From assembly GCF_017654505.1 (NCBI RefSeq), contig NC_054572.1, forward strand, positions 469,364 to 533,363: DNA of 64,000 nucleotides. The letters run 5' to 3'. A program made the position numbers and the translations under genes. The stretch comes from Polyodon spathula (Eukaryota > Chordata > Actinopteri > Acipenseriformes > Polyodontidae). The notes beneath the pieces were generated by a model, which did not search any database, was not told the DNA's origin, and saw only the letters and a program-made list of their open reading frames with translations. Shown one piece after another: positions 27,601 through 41,498 of the stretch (the first letter of the stretch is position 1; each line of letters starts with the position of its first letter).

Positions 27601-30600
27601 GACGTCCACGAAGTAAAGCTGGTCCATTTCTTCACCCGAGACACACTGAGACCCCTGAGCTGGCTGCTCTCCCGTGTGTAATACACCTGCAGGAGCAATG
27701 GTTAGAATTCTTCAGATTCATTGCAGACAGTGTCCCCCCACCTAGAGCCATACCGGGGGGGTGGGGGGCTCCAACAACCTATATCTGATACATCATCCCA
27801 GGGAACTGGTACAGCACTGAAGAGCCCAGATCATACCAGCCCTGATCAGGGTCATTCACTAACCTTACTAAAGTATTAGAAAAATCTACTAAAAGTCATT
27901 TAAAAAAAAAAAAGTAATTTCCAATCAAGCCAACTCTTAAAAACTTTGGAGCTATGACAAAATTAAGTTCCATTGTCCCTCACAATGTTATGTCCAAGTC
28001 TTCCTGAGAGGGCGGATCTAAAGAACCTGGCTGACCTTGTATTCCTTCAGCTCCCCTTGCACGCTCTCTGCTGAGACATGGGTCCAGTACACCACGGCTT
28101 TGGTGGCGGATGGCCTGACCCGTAAGTTGCTGGGGGCTGATCTGGGGTCTGGAAAGAAACCAGGGCCACAAGGGTTAAGATGCGCTCAAGTGTTGACAAA
28201 CCAGTCCCTCAGCTCTAACCACGAGGTCGCACTGCTTCCCTCGCAGTCCTAAGCTCTAACATCAGAGCACACTTAATCTCTCCCAGCCTCTTATCTCATA
28301 CCACACTGCCTCCCATCTCAGTCCCCCAGCGTTAACCAGTAGACCACACTGCTGGAAACCCATCACTACAACAACAACAGATGGTTCATTGAGAAGTCTT
28401 ATAGTCCGTTGTTTGCATACAGGTCATGGAAAATGTAAGGGATTAATCAGAGTGGTCACTACAGAGAGGAAGACCATTAATGCAGGTCTGATCCAACTGC
28501 ACATGTTGCCCTTTAAAATATAAAATTACAGTGCAGCACAATACCTGCGCCAGTAGTCTAGATTGCAGCACCGCGATGTGACAACGCGCCCTCTAGTGGC
28601 GAAGGTGGTACTCACAGTCCTCCCCCGAGTAGCCGATCACTATGGGGCCCTCAGGGCCCAGCCCAAAGTCGTTCTGAGCCTGCACTCTGATCTCATAGGG
28701 GATGTAGGTGTCGGTGTCGGTCACGACGTACTTCAGGTACGTGGTCGTGATGTTCTTCCACTCCTCACGGGAGTCCCTCCGCCGCCACCACACCACGTAG
28801 CGAAAGTTAGGTCCGTTTTGATCCATCCCCGGAATCATCTACACAGGGAGGGAGCGACACAACAAGTCCCAGTGCACTCACCGCGTGGGGAATCTATTCA
28901 CTGTTTAACTGTTTTTAACCTGTTCATTTCCACCGGGGTGTCCCGTACAACAGCCGATGTCATATATTATGCTGATCAGGATGTTCCCTGTTGAATCAGG
29001 TGGCCACACCCCATTGACAATCTACATCACATTTGCATTAGTCCCTCTTTGCTTAAAGGCATTTCACACCCGAAAGAAATAATTTAACGGTTACCCTGTA
29101 GTTTCGTAATATATCACCATGTATTTTTCTCCTGTTCAGAAAAATGGTGCATGTGAAAGCTTGGAGGAAAATGCTGTAATGCTCCCAGTATATTCTCAAA
29201 CCATGCCACCTGTAACTTTCAAAGGCCAGTCTTACCTCCCAGGTGATCTCCATGTTCGTCTTCCTCGAACCCTTACCGCGAATGCCTTGGGGAATCAACT
29301 CTGGAGCTGAAACAGACACACACAGCGCACGTCAGAGCCAAACAAACCATGCATGGAAACCAGGCTGAAAAGCACTCTGCACAGGACCTCATTGCTACCA
29401 AAATAAAAAATGAAGAACTTTGAAAGCCACAGTGGCCCGATTGTCATGCCACACGTACACACCACATTGACAATGACCACGGCTCGAAATTCACACAAGC
29501 CCTGCACCCAATCCTGGGTTCAGAAATACCTTCCTCCTTTACAGCTGTGTGAAAAACTCCTATTAGTAAACCTACAGGTCAGACTTACTCCTGCTGTGAC
29601 TAGTGAGATCCACTGAGAGCTGATTTACCAGCAGCCTGACTGTTCAACCACCTGCCACCTGGACATTGTTATAGACATTTGTGAAACCCAAGACTGGGTG
29701 AAGGCCTGGTGCGAGTTTAAAACCCTGTGATTCCCCCACTCCCTGGTCACTCACGGGCCCCGCTGGTCTGGTAGCGCTCGGATGGCTGGCTGGGGTTGCT
29801 GGCTCCGATCTCATTGATCGCCAGGACACGGAACTGGTAGTTGACGTAGGGAGACAGCTGCAGGATGACGGAGTTGAGGTTGCCAGGGTAACTGGACAGA
29901 TTGTGCCACTTCCCCCTCTCCCATCGGTCCTCTTCATACTGAACGAGGAACTCTGAGAAGAGACAGGGAGGACTGAGAGAGTGAGGAAGAGTTACAGAGT
30001 TACGAGGCAAGCAGAAATGAGAACCGGAGAGACTCTCCCATTGGTGGTGTCACCCAAGACAAGGAGTCACTTTTGTGGCGAAGGGAGGGTGGAGGAGGGG
30101 TGGAAGGTAGGCGAAGCTGGATGACTGACCTGTAATTGGGCTGTGGTTATCATCCTGGGGTATCCAGGTGAGCCTCACGCTCTTCTCTGAGGGGTCGGTC
30201 AGCTCCAGGTCCACAGGGGGATCTGGGCGGTCTACCCCCCAGGGGGGGGTATTAAACACTTTCAAATAAACTCCCTTCTTCCTCCTAAAACCCACAGATT
30301 TTGTCCACTTCGGTTCAGGTCCTTACATACATAAAGACTCTTAATAATCCACCCACTAAAGAACATCCAGCCACAGCTTTATTAAAATTGGATAAGCAGG
30401 TTTCTACACATCTGTACAAGTGTGTGACACACAGGCGCCTCCTCTAGAAATGACAGGTCTCTGTAAGAGTTGGGTAGCAAGCAGGATATATAAGTATTTT
30501 TAATAGCTTGACTCATTAGACATACAAATAGCAATTAAAACAACTCAAATTAACAAACAAACAATTGTTACCTGGAATTATTCCAGTACGGCTGGTAGAA

Positions 30601-32352
30601 GTTAATGTTGATTCTGTGATATGAAAAGTTAAAAACCAAATGTTAGTTTTCCGTTAGTATTGCAATTCAAACTCACTGCAGGGTAGTAGCATCGAGGGGA
30701 CTGGGTTTAGGGGATATGGTTACAGCACTGGGATGCATAAACGTGTGGGTTCAATAGGGCTTTCATTTACTTATGCTTTGATTGAAAAACCATTGTTACT
30801 AGTTAGTCAATTAACAGAATTCATAGTAATTATTATTATTATTATTATTAATAATGTCGTTATTGGTTTTTTTTTTTTTTTTACCATACATGTGTGTGTG
30901 TGTGCAAGGGTGTTTTACTCTGCTTTACTGCACTTTGCTATGGTATTCCATGGCGTAGCACAGTCCACATCAGCGTGTGTGTGTGAGTGTGCGTGTATTG
31001 GTGTGATGGAGCTGAATTCAGGCGTACCCAAGACAGTGAGGCGCGCTGTGGCAGAGTCTTCATCCAGCTCAGTGCTCACCACACAAGTGTAAAGACCCTC
31101 GTCGTTCTCATTCACATTTCTGATGGTCATCGATTCCTCGTCTTTCTTCACCCTGCAGGGGTCAGGAGAGAGGAGGTTGAAGATGCCGAGTATGAGTAAG
31201 GGAGAGGGGGGGGAAGAGGTGGAAGGGTTAAAGTTGCAGGGAGATGATTGAGAGAGAGGGGAAAGGGGAGAGAAAGAGAATTGGAGAGAAGAGGGTGAGA
31301 GAGGTAAGAGGGGGGGAGTAGGAAGTAGGATGATTAAAAGTGAGGCGTGGTGTGGTGGAATGAGCCAGGATGAGGTAGAAGAAGTGCGAAGAGGAAAGAG
31401 AGACAGACAGAGAGGGGAGAGTAAAGAGTCAGGGCAGGGGATAGTTGGGTGTTTAGTTTGTAAGATGCGTGATGAATTGTAGTCAATGATAAAAAAAATG
31501 CACTGCAATGACAGTGAGTAACCTTTGTTAGGAGAGCCTGTATATATATATGAATATGATGCGCTTGGTTAAAGCTGATAATAGATTATTGTGCTGTGAT
31601 CAGAGTTGTGATATTGATTTTTATTCAGCATTAACAAGTTATTTAAGACAATCCCCAATTGCCACTGGTAATGAATGTTAATAAACAGGCTTTCTGTTTT
31701 TGTCAGAGTAAAAATGTGCTTTAGATATGCTCATTTTAAATGAACTGACTGCATTTAAGGATTGCATGGTAGGGTTTTATACCGTTGGAAAAATATCCTA
31801 ATCATTTGAGGCTTGAACTATTCAAGTATATTCAAGAATCGGTTTGCACAATTTATAAAAGTCGTGTTTGAAAATGTATTTGACGTTAGTGATTATTTAT
31901 GACACAGCATATTGCATGTTGCAAAACAATAATACATAATTGGATAGTTAATAAAGAAATAAACTGTTTTTGCTCCACATTGGTTGTCAAATGATATGAA
32001 ATTATTTTAAGAGATGACTTAAGCCCCAAAATATAAGTTTTTATAGTTTTTTGTTACATATTCATGGTCGTCATTGTCCGGGGGTCCTACCTGGGATAGA
32101 ACATTCCCTCCACCTCCTTCAACCACTTTCCTACAGTCTGTACAAAACCTCTTCAAAATACAACATAACAATACAACACATTAGGGCAGACGCAACGCAA
32201 AGCTGGCATTTCAAATGAATTAGGGACAACTAAAGAGTCTTCCGCTTTGACCAGAACGCATATCATATTGTCCAGTTTACATTTCCAGCGCGTAATATAA
32301 ACTCTGATCAGGAATAATCATTAGACACTAGGGAGCATATCATGTTTTAGCA

Positions 32353-32418
<66 letters not shown>

Positions 32419-35400
32419 TTGAAGCCCTCTGTCGCCCCATGTCGGGTGGGTGATGGATCTGCCCCTCACCTCCAGCCCAAGGTCAGCGCTTTGTCGTCTT
32501 TGAGCCAGATGACGGTGGGGCGCATGGTGGGGTCGTGCTTGATGCGGCAGTCGAACCGGGCCGGCGTGCCTTGCTTCGCCATCAGGTCCTCCGGGCCTCG
32601 GATGATCCGAGTGGGCTCTGAAACAGGACCAGAACCATCAACTGCAAGAAAACCTCAATGTAAACCAAGATATACTGTGTGCTTATAAAGGACCAGATTG
32701 ATTGCTAGACATCACATTACACAGAAACTCTCAGAACACATTTCAAAATTGTAGCTTTAGCTGGCCGTTTGGAAAGCCAGGAGAAGCCCTGAGGAATGCT
32801 GAGTTTCTCTGACCTTTGACCTCGAGGCGGACCTGGTTCTCGGCCTTGCCCAGGATGTTTGTCGCCACGCAGGTGTAGGTGCCCTGGTCCTCCTTGCGAG
32901 CACGCTTGATCTCCAGAGTCCCGTTGTCGTAGACGCGGTACTGCCCCCCGTCCAGGTTACTGCCCTGTCCGTTCTTAAACCTACAGGAACAAACAGAGAC
33001 AGGGAACAACAAATCCAACTGCACCGGCAAAGGGGCTGGACCTGTATCCAGCCCTGCTTTACATCAGCTGCTTCTCAACCCAAATTTATGGAACTGCACT
33101 GTTAGATACCATTACTTTCAGCTTTAACACTCAATGTGGCTTCACTTTATCATGGATAGCTGGAAGGTAACATGAAAGCTTGTAGGAGAAGAAATCAAAA
33201 CGCAAGCCACCCAAACCAGGAGAAATGCATTTGTTGTTATAGGCGTCCGCTGTAGCCACGCAAAATCAAAACCCTAGCCTTTCCAGAACCTTGTGGCACA
33301 GCCCCTATACTCACCAGCGCAGCGTGGGAAGTGGAGAGCCAAAGTAGGGGCAGTCGAGGAGGGTGCGGTTGTTCTCGATCACCTTGATAAGCTGGTTCCA
33401 CGGGGCCAGCATACGTGGTGGCATGTCTGCAAGAGCAGAGAGAGGGAGGGACAGAACATTCAGTGACATCCCCATCACTCTTTAGAACTCCATTACCCAG
33501 ACTCCCTCAGAACTCCATTATCCAGACTCCCTCAGAACTCCATTACCCAGACTCCCTCAGAACTACATTACACAGACTCCCTCAGAACTCCATTACCCAG
33601 AATCCCGGAGATCTCTTACCCAGTACATTAACAAAGGCGTTAGCCAGCAAGTAGCCATGCTTGTTGGAGGCGATGCACTGGTACACAGCGCTGCCGCCTA
33701 TCTGCACCGAACGGAAGACGATGGTATCACCGGAAACCTTGCGGCTCGGGTTTGGGGAGGCATCTGCAGTAGGGAACAAAGAAAGAAGAGATTCCTGACA
33801 GCCACTGCTTCAATCACAAACAGATAACCAAGCAGTGCAGGTGCAGCTAAGAGGGGCTCCCGGAGCATGCAGCACTCACTCTCTATGGCCTCTCCGTTGA
33901 CCAGCCACTGGATGGTGGGTTTGGGGTTCCCATTGGCTCGACACACCAGCCTCCCATCTTCTTCAGGGGCCAGAACCAGGTTAGTGGGCTTATTCAGCCA
34001 GTAGGGGGCAGCTGTGTGTCACGAAAAAAGAGACCTCAAAACTCCATGTTATATCTTAGCTATTAAACAGAACAGGATCACCCTACTCATTTTAATCACA
34101 GCAGGTCAATGGCTTTATGTATATTCACCCATACATTTCAACACAGATTACAGTTCAACAAAGTCTGGAGACTCTTAGCGGTTTGGGAAACACTGCAGTT
34201 TACAAAAGCTGTTCTTATGAAGCTCTCACAATCTTGGTAAGGTCAGAGAGGCTTTTGGGAAATGGTCGCCTGGCCATCCCCTGATCCCTATAGGTAGTGT
34301 TATGGCCAGCGGTTGTTCTGGTACTATTTTCAATAGCCAGCAATGCTTTAGTCGAGCCGGAACTTGCATAACAGACAAAGCTAAGTCACATGACTCACAT
34401 CTCCCGAGCAACTGTTGTCAATTGATTCAGTCAGTCCTCTTGATGCAGTGAAAAGAGCATTAGGAACTTCTATTACACACTACTTCTTTAAGAAGGCTAA
34501 AAATGCTGACAAAGATGACAGCAACAGTGCAGCGGCTACGACTGTGGACACAAACACAAACACAGCCACTGCCACACACCGACACGTAAAGTAAAGCATT
34601 TGTGACAAGATGGAAAAAGACACTTTGATAAATGCATTACCTGTTATCTGTGTTACTAGAAGTTCAGTACAGAAACACACTGTGAACTTGTATAGGGACA
34701 GAAATATTTAGTGGTCGTTCTGGTACATTCTGATCTAGGACCACGCCACTGCTTGTGGCAGGTGACTCTAGCTGCACAGCGTGCTCACCTTGCACTGTCA
34801 CAGCTACTACGTGGCGGGTCCCCCCCATCTTGTTGTTGGCGAGACAGAAGTACTCCCCTGAGTCCTCCTCAGATACCCCGCTGATGCGTAGCGTCTTGTT
34901 GAAGTTCTCGAGCTTCGTCTTCAGGGCGGGGAGTTCCCCCCCTCTCTTAAACCACTTGATGTCGGGGGTGGGCCTTGAGGGGGCAACGTCGGCACAAAGT
35001 TACTTTTCATTCAAAAGCTAGGGTCAGCACTTACTGTAAGGGTCAAGGCTCGTTCACGTAACAGGAAAGGACCTAGGGGAGGGACTGGGGGTGTGGTTTC
35101 AACTAAGGACTGCTGTGATTGGATACATTTTACCATACTCTGGAATAAAACTCCTCAGCTTGTCGTTTAAAGACCCTAGGTGGATCAGAGCTACTCAGTG
35201 TCGTCTCTGCTGGTTATATTTGGGTCATACAGTGCTGGTATCGCTCCAGACCGTTCAAACCACACCTTCGTCACTCACCAACGTTCTTTCCTTCTATGGA
35301 GACTAGACTCGACCTTACTGTAAGGGGGACAATGTTACTTCAACATGTCTTTTGCTTTTCTCTGTATAATATAGGCTCCTATCCAATCGCTGAAAACATA

Positions 35401-38400
35401 CTGCAAAAGATGACTGTCTTAAAGGGATTATTTTTAATGGGAAAGTCGAAATGTTAGCACTATCAAGTGTTTACTAGTGGTTGTATTTATTTAAAACAAT
35501 TGTTTCGGATTTAACAGGCTGAACGTTAAGAAATCCAAAATGGAGCTGGATTATCGGGGGTAGACACCAATAATGCAATTTCAATAAAGGAAATCAATGC
35601 CAAGGTTAATAACTGGTGTCTAAACTAAGGAGCCACCTGACTTAACCTGGCCTTTGCCACTGCTGTGTGCTCTAATGTCCTGCGTGACTCACACTCCCGA
35701 GGCGATGCACTCCAGAAGCAGATCCTCTCCGCGCAGGACCGTCTTGGAGCTCGCGGTTCCCGTGGGAGAGAGAAAGGCAGGCGCGGTCTCTGGAACTCCG
35801 CGAGCTGAGAGAACACACAGACACCTTCCTTAAATTAATCCCCTCCATACAACCAATATAAAGCATATTTTGTTATATTTTACAAATCTGAAGTCCTTTA
35901 AAAAAAATAGGAGTTCATTAAAGACACAAATAAAAGTTTGAAAAAGGTCTTGAACTTTTGTGTTTGATTTATGAAGTTGTTAAATAAGAAATAAGGAGTT
36001 GTCAAGACCCCACTGTTTCTTTTATTCCCCTTATAAGCAGGCAATCGGACCATCAGGGGAGAGAAAGTGAAGGGTCATTAAATAAGTTCTATTGTCTTAC
36101 CTTATAATAAAACAGCTGCAGTTTATGCAGTGGAAATAAATGGAAAAGGGTTCAAACACTGCAGTGTAGTCAGACTACATATACTCTAGAACCAGACTGT
36201 AATAGCAACCAATCCTAGCACTGTTTATTTAGCCCCTGCAAGCGCTTACAGTGCAACACAAAAAGTTGCTTTATTCCACTGTTCTGCAGTAACGTGCCCC
36301 AACTTTACTTACCTATTACACAGATAAACTGCAGCTGTTTTTTATATAGGGTGGCTTACAGCCCCATACATTTCTCCTTTACAACAATACAAATTGTACG
36401 CAACTTATCTACGTCTAAATCATTATTAGTCGATATTAGCTTAAGGTTAGCTTCAAGGTTAGGCTGGAAAAACCAGACACGGGATGGACTGCAGTTTGAG
36501 GCATTTCATGTTTGCTTTGGCTCTTCATTAGACCACACGCACATGATCTGAAAATGAGCTTTACACGGATGCCCGGAGTTCACTAAAACCTGGAATGGCT
36601 CAAACTGCTACATAACGGTCCTCTTGTTTTCTGCCACAGGAGAAACTGACGGGTTTATTAAGGGCCAATTCATAGGAATGCCGTCATTAGTAATTAAAGG
36701 AGTCAGTCTAAATCTAAGGAGGGGGATATTGTGAGTGAGTCAAGCTGAATTATTTTGTTTTTACAGCACTGCATTTACCACTGGATCTCTCCAATCAAAG
36801 CCAGGCTCAGGAGATTATCAATGTTTGACCCGAATCTTACAAATATTACAAGCATCTCCCCACCTATCCGCACTCCAGTCCAGCGACACACACACACACA
36901 CAGAACTCTTATGAGGAAGAGCAACACTCTGCTAGTAAAACTAAACAAATTCATTTATGATTCTCCAGACCGACCAATTTTGCCTTTAAATTCCAAGTAA
37001 CTTTAAATGTATTCATAACCGCTCCAGTAAGCCTGGTGCTACCTTGCTGTGGATGAATTATTGCAGAACACCAGAACTGACTGACACCCCAAGCCCTCTC
37101 CCCCTTTGGAATGGTCCAGGGGTTGCACACTTAACAGAAGGTGTGCTTTTTGGTAGTTTCAAGATCTAGCATCAAATGACTTCTTCCCATTTGATGCTAC
37201 TGAGTGAAATAGTTTATTGCACTCGGTCCAATCCAGCGACAGAACGACCGGGTGGATCGCACTCTTCCAAGTTCTTGTGCATTGTCAGGCAGACGAGGAG
37301 ATTGATCAGAGGAAAGCCGTTTAATTACACACACCATTCCCACTGCTGGAGTGGTGTGCTTACTTCACTCATAAGGATGGCTATTCTCATTCGTGGAATG
37401 ACTGCAGTACCCCACGAGCATTCCCAGTCTCTATAGCTGGCTCTCCGTGACTGGAAATGCCTAGCCCTGGAGTTCCTATCTATTCTAGCCTAGTCTATAC
37501 TGCGGATGTGTTTACTGGGTGCGGGGGGGGGTGAGAGCTGGGTTAGGTGGTAGCTGGGTTAGGAGACTGGGTCAGGGCAGCACAGTCACTGCACACTCAC
37601 CACTGTAATAGTCAGTGTGGTTCAGAGAGGACGTATCGTTATGGGGCTCCTCTGCAAAAAAAACATAACATGGCGTCAGCATGCCAAAAACAAACAGAAC
37701 GAAACAAACAGGAGTGCGAAAGAAGAGATAACGTTAACGAGACCAGAGGCGCCACCTGCTGGTAGGCAGGGGTCACAAACAGAAGAAAATAAACAGAACG
37801 ACAAATTTGCAAAAGCAAACGATTAATAAGAGGAGATAACAGCACAACAGAAGAAAACATGAAAATCAAACTGGAAGAGTCTTTAAATAAAACCAAGCAC
37901 AGGGGCTGGATGGTACCAGGTCAGAACAATAAAACAAAAGGTGAAATACAAATCCATTTTTACTGGGGCTCATAGCCAGATTACCTCGATTAAACTAAAA
38001 AGAGATTTTACTGTTGCACAAACTGTTTACTTGTTTTCAGAATTATCATTAATTTTCTATAATTTTTTTTCACTAAAATTAATTGTAAACCTAGCACTGC
38101 TCTTGGAGTGGGTTCCGTTCACGGTTCAGAAGGTTGCTCTACTTTTTACTGGCCAGCAGAGGGCAGCCCAGCTCCCTTAGCTACTCTGGGTAAGAGCTCT
38201 TTCTGTCCTTGTGTGGGTGCTTCCTTGACCACTGTGGTTTTCCGCTACTGTATCAGTGCTGCTTTGGAAAGTAAACCGTACCTTCCAGCAAAGAGCTCTG
38301 ATTCTCTTAATTAAAAAAACTGAACAAAATGCTTTAAATACAGCGCTGCCCAATAATGTTGAGAAATTAATATTACATGTACTATATTAACTGCTAAGTC

Positions 38401-38438
38401 AGATAGCTTAAATAAAGAGGGTGCAATGTATGTGGTAT

Positions 38439-38495
<57 letters not shown>

Positions 38496-41438
38496 AGTAC
38501 ACACACACAATTAGTTGAGTTGAAACTGCATGGAAGTTTCAAAATCTAATTTCATTCCTTGCTCATTAGTAACCAGTGGCTACAGTCCTGAGATCAGAGC
38601 CCTCCCTAAGTGAATGTACATGGAAATCCATGTTATGTTTCATTTTAAATCTCCCTATCATTCCTATCATTTCTCAATAGTTTTTTTAAATGACTCAAAC
38701 ACTCCTACTCATCTCAGACAGAGAAACAGGAAGACAGAGAGACGGACATGCCCTTTCGTATGGCAACATTTTCACAAAGAATCTCGTTTCTTAGATTTCT
38801 ATATATATATATAGGTTCTATATATATATCATATATATATATTTTTTTAAAAAGGGTGTCAGATATTATTCAAAAATCTTGTTTTTTTTTGACGTTTGCA
38901 ACACAAAACGTCGCACGTGTTGTACTTTTTTTCTGAACATAGATTAACAAAGCTTTACTGACATGATAGTTCTGCAGTTCTAGAATATATTGTCTAAATA
39001 GTGGGGCAGCAAGGATTCTCCCCCCAACCTGCAATTCTGCTAACCCCCCATCAGGTGTCTCTCTCGATCCCTGCTAAAGACTCCAAAACACAACAGGTTA
39101 GGAATCTAAATATCTACAAGGGTCAGTTTCAAACCTTTACCCTCAAATGTGTTTGATAAATAACCTGACATCGCGAACAAGTACATTAACAATATTTGCA
39201 TTGCATAATCGCAATACTGCTCCCCAGTGGCGATTCAGGGAGTTACAGGTCCTTCCAACTAGAAAAGGCGTTGGACAGAAGGCAGATACCCCCCTTAGTG
39301 GTGATTTAGAGAGATTACACACCCTTGTGGTGAAGACAAAAGGGTAAAGACAATCTAGTCTCAGTGCTCCTTGCCCACCCATATAATCTATTGAGCCAAA
39401 CACAAGTAAGCCAGGACACCAGTCAGCGAGCGCTAGCGCAGTCCAGGTGACAGAAAGCTGTGTTAGGGCCACCTGTGGGGAAATGAGTGACTCCCAAGGC
39501 TCTAAAGGGTTAAACGTTAAAACAGTAAACACCAATACACACCCTAAAACCGCATAGTATTAAACATTAAATCGAAAATGCACCGTTTTCTGGAGATCTT
39601 GCATTTTACACTTGTTTTAGAATTGAAGGTCAGCTTTCTATTTTGCTTTTTCAGTGAAACCGCTCTCTGCGATGGGGTATCTGAACTGCCACCAACGGCA
39701 TTCTTTTAAACAGGCAGCAGTCAATGCAGTCAGACCCCTGATAAATGATCTCTTCCTCCCTGTGAATATGAAACTCTTTCATGTGTTGAATCTGGAAGTT
39801 GGAATTGCTGGACCGGTACACTGGAATTGTTTTAAATGCTTTTATTTTGTATTGCTGTTTATGATAGTGCCAAGTGTTTTTGTTCTGTTGTCCCTTTTTT
39901 TCTGCTGCCTTCTCTTGCCTGGACGACCCCGACGAAGAGATATCTCAAAATAAAAGAAATGTGAATTAATCTTTAATTGCAGCTGCATGAACACCTCCTA
40001 CTAGTAGACAGTACAGGTTTATTCATGCTGCAATGAGGGCGATTTTTTATTTTTATTTTTTTCGTGTTTAGTAGGGGTCGGATTTTCTGGTCCTCTCTAC
40101 AACAGAAACTAGGGGAGCTGTGCAGTGCAGGGCTGGGTGCAAGGCGCGTGTGTTTGGCAGTGCTGGGGTGTTACTCACTGGTGATCACTTTGAGGGAGAA
40201 AGGGTTCTTCTGCTGGATCGTGTGTGTGAATTGAAAGCGGGCGTTGCAGCTGTAGTCTGTCATCGCGTCCATGGCCACCACGTTGGAGAAGTAGAGATCC
40301 CCGTTCAGCCCCATGGAGACACGCTTGTCCTGAACGATTGGCATCATAGCTGTAGAGGAGGGCAGGGGGAGAGGGGTGAATCAAACAGACGGTACTGTCA
40401 GCGCAATGGGGGGTGAATCATGCAGATGGTACTGTCAGCGCAAGGGGGGGATGAATCACACACACAGTACTGTCAGCCCGTTTCTCTACTGTTTCTGAAA
40501 ATTAATGTTTATACAGAAAGTAAATTCATTACATTTGACAAAAATCAGTGCTATAATACATTTTAAAATGTTGTATTTGAGTTTATATAAGGGCTACTGT
40601 AATGTAAGACCATATCACGTTGATTAAATATTTTGGCCACTTCCTTATGCCTCTTCATTTAAGTTAAGACAATATATACCCACCCCTAGGAGATCATAAT
40701 AGATGTTTGAATGGCTAAACCATGAATCCAATGCGTAATCTTTGGGATCTATATACCCCACTGCTGACTGTTAGCAGAGATCTTGTGCAGTACGTTTGCT
40801 CAAAATGAGCGAAATTATTTCTGTTAATAATGTACTACCTTGTTTTAAATCACAAATGATTTTACTCACAAACTACCATGAAACATGTTTCATCCTTCTG
40901 ACGCCTTCGGAAAGCACGCAAAGGTGCACTGTTATGATTAGCGTTATAAAACATGCAGAGGTTGTTTTTGAAATGCAGTACTGTACGATGAGTTAAGACA
41001 CAGAGGCTAGTTCTATAGCATACACAGTGTTTCCACGAAAGCGCTGCCCTGTGTTTGGGTGAGGAGTGAACTCACCACTGTTCATCCAGAAGATGAGGGG
41101 GGGAGGCAGTCCAGGGGGAGGGTTGCAGGGCAGGATGATGGGAGAGCCCTCAGTCACTTCCCGAGGCTCCAGATTCTCTTTGGGCCACAGAGGAGACTCT
41201 GAGAGACACACACAATAAGAGGTTAACCCAGCACCGATGTGAAGTGAATATGGAGGGTCTGAGGAGAGCTGGGGTTCTACAACTCTGGTAGGCTCTGTGC
41301 GTTCTAATCAAGAGCTATTTGTTTTTTTTTTCTTCCTAAATGATTGACAGGCATTACAAAAACTCTTGCCTGAACATTATCTGTAGATTTGAGGATATCA
41401 AAAGAAGGACTAGGCCTACAGTTTTACAGTTTGTGATA

Positions 41439-41498
<60 letters not shown>

